Positions 7,217-13,419 of a stretch of 16,581 bases of DNA are shown here, piece by piece (the first letter of the stretch is position 1; every line of letters starts with the position of its first letter). This DNA is from Devosia sp. (GTDB lineage Bacteria; Pseudomonadota; Alphaproteobacteria; Rhizobiales; Devosiaceae), in the NCBI GenBank assembly GCA_011322005.1, contig DROE01000247.1, positions 1 to 16,581 of the forward strand, given 5' to 3'. The notes beneath the pieces are model-generated. The model did not search any database and was not told the DNA's origin. It saw nothing but the letters and a program-made list of their open reading frames with translations. The position numbers and the translations under genes were made by a program.

Positions 7217-8092
7217 TCAGACCTCCTTGTAAAACGCCTTGATGTAGAACTGAGCCAGAATTATCGTGATGATCAGCAGAATAATGGCCTGGGCGGAAGC
7301 CACCCCCTGATCAAAGGCGCGAAACCCGACGCGCTGGATCATCAGTGAAATCAATTCGGTGGAAGAACCCGGCCCGCCGCGGGTCAGGGTAAACACCATG
7401 TCGAAAAGTTTCAGCGTGTCGGCGGTACGCAAAATCAGCACTGCCACAAGCCCGGGCATCAGAAACGGCAACTGCACATGGCGGAGCACGGTCCACCAGC
7501 TTTTGGTTTCAAGGTGCGCCGCTTCTTCCACTTCGCTGGGCACGGTGGTCAGACCGGCAAGCAGCACCAGCGCCACAAACGGGGTCCACTGCCAGACGTC
7601 CCAGAAGATAATCATGGCAAAGGCGTTGAAGGGGTCGCCAATCCAGTTGACGGGTGCAATGCCCAAAAAGCCAATGAGCTGATTGACTACACCAAATTTG
7701 AGGTTGAACATCACCTGGCCCAGAAGCCCGACCACCGCATAGGTGGTTGCCATGGGCAAAACCAGAGACAGCCTTGTGAGCAGGCGAAGAAAGCCCAGAC
7801 CGGGCGCATGCAGGATGAGCGCAATGCCAAGGCCGATGGCGATCTGGAGCGGCAGTGCGATGAGAAGCATGGCGAAAGTGCGGCCCATGGCCTCCCAGAA
7901 CACAGGGTCGGTCAGAACGCTTGCATAGTTCTCAAACCAGATGAAGCGCACATTCTTGAGCTTGGTCAGATTGAAAAAGTGCAGGCTGGTATAAAACGCA
8001 TAGAGCAGCGGCACGATGCCCACGACGGCCAGCGTTATGACGGCGGGGGCCAGAAAGCCGAATATTGTTCCGCGCGGTGTTTTTACAGCCAT
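7217..8092 (-). CDS. CUT1 sugar ABC transporter permease (MalF/UgpA type)
   Basis: A 291-residue inner-membrane protein with six predicted hydrophobic segments, beginning with the usual short cytoplasmic end and a first span at about 10-35. The coupling loop EEAAHLETKSWWTVLRHVQLP (189-209) is an EAA motif in which the common DGA triplet is replaced by ETK, a mild departure. The RGGPGSSTELISLMIQRVGF stretch near the C-terminus is characteristic of MalF/UgpA permeases. It is the second gene of the leftward operon, preceded by the terminator-like hairpin after the binding-protein gene, so it is probably expressed at a lower level than that gene. It partners with the MalG-type permease directly downstream. 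Confidence 0.93.
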   Translation of the reverse strand: MAVKTPRGTIFGFLAPAVITLAVVGIVPLLYAFYTSLHFFNLTKLKNVRFIWFENYASVLTDPVFWEAMGRTFAMLLIALPLQIAIGLGIALILHAPGLGFLRLLTRLSLVLPMATTYAVVGLLGQVMFNLKFGVVNQLIGFLGIAPVNWIGDPFNAFAMIIFWDVWQWTPFVALVLLAGLTTVPSEVEEAAHLETKSWWTVLRHVQLPFLMPGLVAVLILRTADTLKLFDMVFTLTRGGPGSSTELISLMIQRVGFRAFDQGVASAQAIILLIITIILAQFYIKAFYKEV

Positions 8093-8112
8093 CTGGTTAC
8101 ACCTTGAGCGTC

Positions 8113-8147
8113 AAAAAAAACCGGGGGCACCGTAAAGGGCACCCCCG
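8113..8147 (-). terminator. intra-operon terminator/attenuator hairpin after the binding-protein gene
   Basis: Read on the minus strand, a 10-bp stem (CGGGGGTGCC with GGTGCCCCCG, two G-T pairs) closes a 6-nt loop CTTTAC and is followed one base later by eight T residues (8120-8113). It lies in the 75 bp between the binding-protein stop and the next permease start. It has the form of a Rho-independent terminator. Partial read-through would give more binding protein than permease, and the GC-rich stem would also protect the 3' end of the short transcript. Confidence 0.85.
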
Positions 8148-8167
8148 AGAGTTTACGAGGAAACCTG

Positions 8168-9505
8168 TTACTGGGCCAGAGGCTTGTCACCCGAATAATA
8201 GCCAGCTTCTTCAAGAACGGCTTCCATACGCTCACCAAGAATTTTAGCGCCTTCTTCGGTGGTCACTTCACCAAGCATCATCTTGGTGCCCCACTCCTGG
8301 ACAATCTCGGTGATTTCGGGCCATTCGGCAAACCGCGGGCGGAACTCGGGTACGCCGTCCTGCCAGCTCTCAACCAGAGCGGGCACGAAATCATAGGCTT
8401 CGGCCACACCGTCCATCTCATAAACGGACTGGCGGGCCGGAACACCACCACGCTCAAGATACTCGCGGGCGTTGGCCTTGGATGTCACCCACTGGATGAA
8501 CAGCCATGCTGCGGCCTGCTCGTTTTCATCGGCCTGGGAGGCAACAGCCAGCGAGAAGCCGCCAAGGGCGGGCTTGCGACCGGCAGGGCCTTTGGGCTCA
8601 GGCGCAATTTTCATGCAGTCGACCACTTTGGACGTTTCAGGATTTTTCAGCGAAGAGTAGAACGCCGACCATTCTGTAATCATGGCCACATCACCCTGGG
8701 CGAAGGCGTTGACCGCCTCGGCATGGTCGTAGGAAACAATACCCTCAGGCATATATTGCATCAGGTCCTGACGGAATTTCAGGCCGGCCTGGCTTTCCTC
8801 GGAAAGCAGATTGGAGCGGAAATTTTCGTCAAGAAACGAACCGCCAAAGGGCCAAAGCATGCGGGCAAAACTATCGGCAGACTGGGTTTCATTGCGCTTG
8901 GACTGAAGGGCAAAGGCATATTTGCCGTCCTTGGTCAGAGCGGGACCGTAAACATCCTTCAACTCGGCCCATGTCTCGGGGGGACCATCAAACCCTGCTT
9001 CTTCCAGCATGCATGAATTGTAGAACAACAGGCCTGAATAATTGTCAAAAGGCAGGCCATAGATTTCGCCGTTCCAGCCGCCAAAGGCGTTCAGGACCAG
9101 CGGGAAGAAGTCATCCATATCCAGTTCGGGATCAGCCAGATCGGGGTTTGATGTGAACTTGGAGACGGGAACAATCCAGTCGTTTTCGGCAAAGTTGCCG
9201 ATCCACACCAGGTCAATCAGCGCAATGTCAAAGTCACCATTGGCAACAAAGTCACGGACCTGCTGGCCCAGCGCATTCTCATATGGATGCTTGACGATGT
9301 TCACCTTGATGCCGGTCTGGGCTTCAAACTCGGGCAACATGGCTTCTGCGGCCTCATAACCGGGCCGCAGCAGGAACACTACATCAACGGTGGTGCCCGC
9401 ATAGGGGGCCGCCGCTTTCTCCAGTGTCCACTCCGAAGCCTGAGCGGCCCCGAGTGTCAAGCCGGCTGTCAGGGCCAGTGTGCTTACACAGGTTCTAAAT
9501 TTCAT
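8168..9505 (-). CDS. extracellular solute-binding protein of a CUT1 sugar ABC importer
   Basis: A 445-residue periplasmic protein of the SBP family 1 type. The N-terminus MKFRTCVSTLALTAGLTLGA is a signal peptide with likely cleavage after AQA (about 23/24). The mature part begins with the usual strand and ligand-lobe motifs: VVFLLRPGYEAAEAMLPEF, TGIKVNIVKHPYE and FDIALIDLVWIGNFAENDWIVP. A W/G-rich hinge GLPFDNYSGLLFYN and a substrate-side AMITEWSAF follow. It is the first gene of the leftward operon and has a strong GGGAGG ribosome site 6 nt before its ATG. A TTGACA-N18-TATGTA promoter is seen upstream on the minus strand. It delivers the unknown sugar or polyol to the permease pair. Confidence 0.92.
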   Translation of the reverse strand: MKFRTCVSTLALTAGLTLGAAQASEWTLEKAAAPYAGTTVDVVFLLRPGYEAAEAMLPEFEAQTGIKVNIVKHPYENALGQQVRDFVANGDFDIALIDLVWIGNFAENDWIVPVSKFTSNPDLADPELDMDDFFPLVLNAFGGWNGEIYGLPFDNYSGLLFYNSCMLEEAGFDGPPETWAELKDVYGPALTKDGKYAFALQSKRNETQSADSFARMLWPFGGSFLDENFRSNLLSEESQAGLKFRQDLMQYMPEGIVSYDHAEAVNAFAQGDVAMITEWSAFYSSLKNPETSKVVDCMKIAPEPKGPAGRKPALGGFSLAVASQADENEQAAAWLFIQWVTSKANAREYLERGGVPARQSVYEMDGVAEAYDFVPALVESWQDGVPEFRPRFAEWPEITEIVQEWGTKMMLGEVTTEEGAKILGERMEAVLEEAGYYSGDKPLAQ

Positions 9506-9510
9506 TTTTT

Positions 9511-9519
9511 CCTCCCTTT
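9511..9519 (-). promoter_or_regulatory. strong ribosome binding site of the binding-protein gene
   Basis: On the minus strand AAAGGGAGG lies immediately before AAAAA and the ATG at 9505, a near-consensus site at ideal distance. It supports the 9505 start and suggests high expression. Confidence 0.75.
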
Positions 9520-9531
9520 AGAATGTTAGGA

Positions 9532-9561
9532 TTGACATTCATTTGTATAGTGGTCAATACA
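9532..9561 (+). promoter_or_regulatory. possible promoter of the rightward operon
   Basis: TTGACA (9532-9537) is a perfect -35, and AATACA (9556-9561) lies 18 bp downstream but is only a fair -10. Initiation near 9568 would leave about 90 nt before the TTG start of the ATPase gene. The element overlaps the candidate operator. Confidence 0.3.
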
Positions 9562-9564
9562 TAT
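9541..9564. promoter_or_regulatory. candidate operator: imperfect 24-bp palindrome in the divergent control region
   Basis: Arms ATTTGTAT (9541-9548) and ATACATAT (9557-9564) are inverted repeats matching at 7 of 8 positions, with an 8-nt spacer AGTGGTCA. It lies between the two divergent starts and overlaps the likely promoters on both strands, the place expected for a repressor such as the SorC protein encoded in the operon. A second inverted pair, TGTCA (9582-9586)/TGACA (9596-9600), lies nearby. The regulator identity is inferred from location. Confidence 0.45.
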
Positions 9565-9587
9565 GTAACGAATTAGCCTTCTGTCAA
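9558..9587 (-). promoter_or_regulatory. candidate promoter of the leftward transport operon
   Basis: On the minus strand TTGACA (9587-9582) and TATGTA (9563-9558) are 18 bp apart, a good sigma-70 type match. Initiation near 9550 would give a leader of about 45 nt before the binding-protein ATG. The -10 overlaps the right arm of the candidate operator. Confidence 0.5.
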
Positions 9588-9659
9588 CACAATTCTGACA
9601 TTGGGCAAATGCCGGATCGTTTGGGGCGGCAAAGACACGGGCTGTTGTGGAGAGCATCA

Positions 9660-10691
9660 TTGGCTGAAGTCACACTTGAAAACGTCAACAAATCATACGG
9701 TGGGGTTCCGGCTCTCACCGATGTCTCCCTTTCGATAGCAGACGGCGCATTTGTGGTTTTTGTCGGGCCGTCGGGTTGCGGAAAATCCACTCTGCTGCGT
9801 TCCATTGCCGGGCTGGAGGGCATCCAGTCGGGCAAGATTTTCATCGGCGGCAAGGACGTTACCGAGACCGCCCCTTCCGACCGCGATGTGGCCATGGTTT
9901 TTCAGTCCTATGCGCTTTACCCCCACATGAGCGTGCGCCAGAACGTCGAGTTCGGCATGAAGGTCAACAAGGTGCCGCCCGAAGAGCGCGAAAGGCGCAT
10001 TGCCGAGGCGGGGCGCATCCTGCAACTCGAGGAATATCTGGACCGCAAACCCTCCCAGCTTTCCGGGGGGCAACGCCAGCGGGTGGCCATCGGGCGCGCC
10101 ATTGTCAAGGACCCCAAGGTTTTTCTGTTCGACGAGCCGCTCTCCAATCTGGACGCCAAGCTGCGCATTCAGATGCGCATCGAGCTTGAAGCCCTGCACA
10201 AGCAACTTGGCGCAACCATGATTTATGTAACCCATGACCAGGTTGAGGCCATGACCATGGCCGACACTATCGTTGTACTCAACGAGGGCCGGGTCGAGCA
10301 GGTCGGTGCACCTCTCGAACTTTATCACAATCCCCGCACGGAATTTGTCGCCGGGTTCATCGGCTCGCCGGCCATGAACTTTCTTGACCGCAAGCAGTTG
10401 GGCAAAAAGGGCGCGGACAAGCTGGACAAAAAAACCGTACGCATCGGCATCCGCCCCGAGCATGTGCAGATAACCGGGGCGGGCAAGGGCGCTCTTGACG
10501 TCACTGTTGCGGTTAAGGAGCAATTGGGCGGCGAAAGCTATCTATATGTGCGCAATGGCGATTACGATAATATCGTGGTCAAAACGGATGGTGACGACAA
10601 AACCCCTTCCGGGGCCAAAATCGGGCTGGCTTTTCCCAAGGAACGCCTTCATCAGTTTGACGCCTCCGGGCTGTCCATCGAGCAGAGCTGA
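9660..10691 (+). CDS. ugpC: ABC transporter ATP-binding protein (MalK/UgpC type)
   Basis: A 343-residue cytoplasmic ATPase that powers the divergently encoded permease pair. All motifs are intact: Walker A GPSGCGKST (36-44), Q-loop glutamine in VFQSYALYPHM (Q82), signature LSGGQRQ (134-140), Walker B VFLFDEP (154-160) and switch histidine in VTHDQ (H192). The C-terminal part has the regulatory beta-barrel (TOBE) with GIRPEHV, as in MalK and UgpC; at 343 residues it is slightly shorter than usual. The TTG at 9660 is chosen because GGAGAG lies 6-7 nt upstream and the protein then starts MAEVTLENVNKSYGG, as family members do. An upstream frame to 9543 would add an unrelated tail. It heads the rightward operon, with the next gene starting 14 bp after its stop. 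Confidence 0.93.
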   Translation: MAEVTLENVNKSYGGVPALTDVSLSIADGAFVVFVGPSGCGKSTLLRSIAGLEGIQSGKIFIGGKDVTETAPSDRDVAMVFQSYALYPHMSVRQNVEFGMKVNKVPPEERERRIAEAGRILQLEEYLDRKPSQLSGGQRQRVAIGRAIVKDPKVFLFDEPLSNLDAKLRIQMRIELEALHKQLGATMIYVTHDQVEAMTMADTIVVLNEGRVEQVGAPLELYHNPRTEFVAGFIGSPAMNFLDRKQLGKKGADKLDKKTVRIGIRPEHVQITGAGKGALDVTVAVKEQLGGESYLYVRNGDYDNIVVKTDGDDKTPSGAKIGLAFPKERLHQFDASGLSIEQS

Positions 10692-10705
10692 GAGGGCGCG
10701 GCGCA

Positions 10706-12064
10706 ATGCCCGATTGGCAAACAGAGCTGAGGGAGATTGTCGAACCGGCGGTAAAGCAATCCGCAACCATCCGTCAATTGCTGGTCGAACGCGGTGCCAT
10801 ACAAAAAACCGGAGCAATGGTGCGCAGTCACTTTGATGGCAACCAGGCCATATTGTTTGCTGACGAAGCCGGATTTAGCGCTGCCGGGGACCCGGCGGTG
10901 CAAAGCCTAAAAGCGGAAGGTTTTGGTGTCACCACACACATCATTCCGGCCGCTCCCCTGCCCAAGGCAAGTGTTGAGTTGGCGGAGACATTCCGCCCGC
11001 TGCTCGAGGTACCGGGGCCCGTTCCCATAGCACTTGGCTCGGGAGTAATAAACGATCTGGTCAAATATGCCGCCTACCGGGAAAGTCTGCCCTATTTCTC
11101 CATTGCTACCGCCGCCTCCATGGACGGGTATGCTTCGGCGGGCGCCCCCCTGGTCAGGGAAGGCTTCAAGATTACCATTCCCACCAGCGCCCCGCGGGCC
11201 ATTCTGGCCGACCTTGATATTATCGCCGCCGCACCGGACGCAATGACGAGCTGGGGCTATGGCGACCTTGCGGGCAAGGTTCCTGCCGGTGGCGACTGGA
11301 TTTTGGCCGATGCGCTGGGGGTTGAACCTCTGGATGACCTGGCCTGGCCGCTGGTTCAAAATCATTTGTCCGGCTGGCTGGCCAACCCTGCCGCCCTGGC
11401 CAGAGGTGATTTTTCGGCAATAGCACGTCTGTTCGCCGGTCTCAGTGTTGTGGGGCTGGCCATGGAGTTCCATGGCTCCTCGCGCCCCGCTTCGGGGGCT
11501 GACCATCAGATTGCCCATCTGTGGGAGATGGAGGGGCTGCAATTTGACGGCCGACATGTTTCGCACGGTGCCTGCGTCGCGGTGGGCTGCATGACCACCC
11601 TTGCCATGTATGACTGGCTGATTGAGCAGGATTTGAGCACGCTCGACCCGGCGCGCATCATTTCGTCCGCCCCCACGCTGGGCGACAAATACGCCCTCAT
11701 TGACGCCACTTTTGACGATGCCCGGATTATCAGGCGCGCCCGGGAGGAAACCAGAGCAAAACACCTTGCTCCCGAAGCGCTTGGGGAGCGGCTGGAAACT
11801 CTGGTTTCCATCTGGCCCGACCTGCAAGCGCGCCTTTCCTCCCATTTGATGCGCGCCCCGGACATGGCGAAGTTGCTGCGGGCCGCCGGTGCGCCGGTAA
11901 ACGCCTCTGACATCGGGGTCAGCCCCGGGCATTTGCGCGAGACTTTTTTTGCCAGCCGCTTTATCCGTTCGCGCTATACCCTGCCCGACCTGCTTGAGGA
12001 GGCGGGTCTTTTGAACAGGGCCGTCGATACTGTTATCGTGCCACCCATGTTCGCGGCGGAATAG
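10706..12064 (+). CDS. sn-glycerol-1-phosphate dehydrogenase family protein (AraM-like)
   Basis: A 452-residue NAD(P)-dependent, metal-requiring dehydrogenase of the iron alcohol dehydrogenase-like fold. The known reaction of AraM and archaeal homologues is interconversion of sn-glycerol 1-phosphate and dihydroxyacetone phosphate. Motifs: the dinucleotide loop GSGVINDLVKY (111-121), ATAASMDGYAS (134-144), and the metal ligands seen as D187 (GDLAGK), H267 (GADHQ) and H287 (SHG). It is longer than B. subtilis AraM (about 394), mostly through the C-terminal region. An AGAGGG site precedes the ATG by about 10 nt. Being second in an operon with transporter, isomerase and SDR genes suggests a catabolic dehydrogenase of a phosphorylated polyol rather than a lipid synthesis enzyme; that is inference, and the real substrate is unknown. 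Confidence 0.82.
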   Translation: MPDWQTELREIVEPAVKQSATIRQLLVERGAIQKTGAMVRSHFDGNQAILFADEAGFSAAGDPAVQSLKAEGFGVTTHIIPAAPLPKASVELAETFRPLLEVPGPVPIALGSGVINDLVKYAAYRESLPYFSIATAASMDGYASAGAPLVREGFKITIPTSAPRAILADLDIIAAAPDAMTSWGYGDLAGKVPAGGDWILADALGVEPLDDLAWPLVQNHLSGWLANPAALARGDFSAIARLFAGLSVVGLAMEFHGSSRPASGADHQIAHLWEMEGLQFDGRHVSHGACVAVGCMTTLAMYDWLIEQDLSTLDPARIISSAPTLGDKYALIDATFDDARIIRRAREETRAKHLAPEALGERLETLVSIWPDLQARLSSHLMRAPDMAKLLRAAGAPVNASDIGVSPGHLRETFFASRFIRSRYTLPDLLEEAGLLNRAVDTVIVPPMFAAE

Positions 12065-12070
12065 GAGGAA

Positions 12071-12637
12071 ATGGAAACAGTGGATTTTACTAGGCTGGGA
12101 GGTGGTGCATGTGCTGAAATCAGCGATTGCATCGCAAAAATCGACTCTCTCCAAGTCAGGGCGATGGTGCGAACCATTGCCGGGGCCAGGCGCATCGCCC
12201 TTTACGGGGTGGGGCGCGAAGGGTTGATGATGAAGGCCCTTGCCATGCGGCTCTATCATCTGGGGCTTGATGCCCATGTGGTGGGCGACATGAGCACCCC
12301 TGCCCTTGGGTCCGGCGACCTTTTGCTTGTCAGCGCCGGGCCGGGCATGTTTTCAACCGTTGCCGCTCTGGTCGGTGTTGCAAAAGAGGCGGGCGCGGCC
12401 AGCGCCTGTTTTACCGCGCAACCCGATGCGCAAGTGCCCATGATGTGCGATAATGTCATGGTTCTTCCGGCCCAGACCATGGCAAACGACACAGGCGCTG
12501 ATACCTCCATCCTGCCCATGGGTTCGCTCTATGAGGGGGTGCAGTTTGTGGCTTTTGAAATTCTGGTGCTGATGCTGGCCGACCATCTTGACGTCAGTGC
12601 ATCGGCCATGCGGGCCCGGCACACAAATCTGGAGTAA
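12071..12637 (+). CDS. SIS-domain protein, 6-phospho-3-hexuloisomerase (PHI/HxlB) type
   Basis: A 188-residue cytoplasmic protein consisting of a single SIS (sugar isomerase) domain. PHI converts D-arabino-3-hexulose 6-phosphate to fructose 6-phosphate in the ribulose monophosphate cycle. Family marks are IALYGVGREGLMMKALAMRLYHLGL (42-66), GDMSTPALGSGDLLL (72-86), LPMGSLYEG (148-156), with its conserved glutamate, and the end RHTNLE (183-188), which matches the RHANLE ending of PHI. The phosphate loop reads SAGPGMF (88-94) instead of the common SGSGET, so the bound sugar phosphate may differ. No hexulose-phosphate synthase gene is visible, so formaldehyde fixation is unlikely and a catabolic isomerase is favoured. 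The start is ATG 12071, but AGGAGG (12063-12068) lies only 2 nt before it; GTG 12080 is a better-spaced alternative. Confidence 0.85.
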   Translation: METVDFTRLGGGACAEISDCIAKIDSLQVRAMVRTIAGARRIALYGVGREGLMMKALAMRLYHLGLDAHVVGDMSTPALGSGDLLLVSAGPGMFSTVAALVGVAKEAGAASACFTAQPDAQVPMMCDNVMVLPAQTMANDTGADTSILPMGSLYEGVQFVAFEILVLMLADHLDVSASAMRARHTNLE

Positions 12638-12641
12638 CAAG

Positions 12642-13412
12642 ATGGCTGACTGGCAAACGCGTTTTTCCCTTGCGGGCCGCACTGCCCTTGTTACCGGCGC
12701 TTCAAGGGGCATCGGGGCGGAAATCTGCCGGGTTTACGCCGATGCGGGTGCGGATATTGTCGCTGTGGCCAGAGACGAAGAAGCGCTTGAAGGCGTGGCC
12801 GGGGAAGTCAGGGCCAAGGGGCGGAATTGCCTGACCCTGACCGCTGACCTTGCCAGCACCGATGGTCCCGGGCACGCGGCCAAAGCCGCGCTTGAGCAGG
12901 TGGGCACCATTGACATTCTGGTCAATTCCGCCGGCATCGCGCTGGTGGACGCAGCCCTTGATTTAACGCTTGAACAATGGGACCGGACGATGGCGGTCAA
13001 TCTGCGCGCGCCGTTTCTTTTGTCTCAGGCGCTGGCTCCAAAAATGATTGCACAGCGCTGGGGCAAGATTATCAATATCTCCTCCCAGACCGGCGTCATC
13101 GCGCTGAAAGACCACGCGGCCTATGCCACCTCAAAAGGCGCGCTTAACGCCCTGACCAAATCGCTGATGGCGGAATGGGCCGAGCACAATATTCAGGTCA
13201 ACGCCATCTGCCCCACCGTGGTGCTCACCCCCATGGGCAAAGAACTGTGGAGCCCACCCGAAAAGAGCGGCCCCTTTCTAAGCAAAACGCCGCTGGGACG
13301 CTTTGGCGAACCGGTGGAGATTGCCGACCTGGCGCTCTATCTGGCCTCTCCTGCGGCCGAGTTGGTCAATGGCTCTGTGATTATGATTGAGGGTGGCTTT
13401 TCTTCGGTCTGA
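12642..13412 (+). CDS. short-chain dehydrogenase/reductase (SDR), likely sugar or polyol dehydrogenase
   Basis: A 256-residue classical SDR. The cofactor motif TGASRGIG (18-25), NSAG (96-99), N120, and the catalytic set S148, Y161 and K165 (YATSK) are all present, and the C-terminus IMIEGGFSSV is typical. It most resembles gluconate 5-dehydrogenase-like or polyol dehydrogenases, but the substrate cannot be read from sequence. The start ATG 12642 is chosen because GGAG (12631-12634) lies 7 nt before it and the Rossmann motif then sits at the standard place; it is 4 bp after the SIS gene stop. It is the last gene of the rightward operon. Its stop lies 7 bp from the stop of the converging beta-galactosidase gene, with no terminator between them. 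Confidence 0.9.
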   Translation: MADWQTRFSLAGRTALVTGASRGIGAEICRVYADAGADIVAVARDEEALEGVAGEVRAKGRNCLTLTADLASTDGPGHAAKAALEQVGTIDILVNSAGIALVDAALDLTLEQWDRTMAVNLRAPFLLSQALAPKMIAQRWGKIINISSQTGVIALKDHAAYATSKGALNALTKSLMAEWAEHNIQVNAICPTVVLTPMGKELWSPPEKSGPFLSKTPLGRFGEPVEIADLALYLASPAAELVNGSVIMIEGGFSSV

Positions 13413-13419
13413 TATTTTG

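Noticed and set aside
9543..9659. Longer N-terminus for the ABC ATPase from ATG 9543 or 9609
   Set aside because: It would add residues foreign to the family and read through the control region; TTG 9660 has a good ribosome site and gives the standard start.
9693..10523. 276-residue minus-strand open frame
   Set aside because: Antisense to the ABC ATPase with intact Walker motifs.
10907..12277. 456-residue minus-strand open frame
   Set aside because: Antisense to the AraM-like and SIS genes, with low-complexity glycine/arginine content; a typical high-GC shadow frame.
10706..12660. Shared DWQT near the N-termini of the AraM-like protein and the SDR, with similar DNA around both starts
   Set aside because: Only about a dozen bases match and the proteins are unrelated; probably chance.
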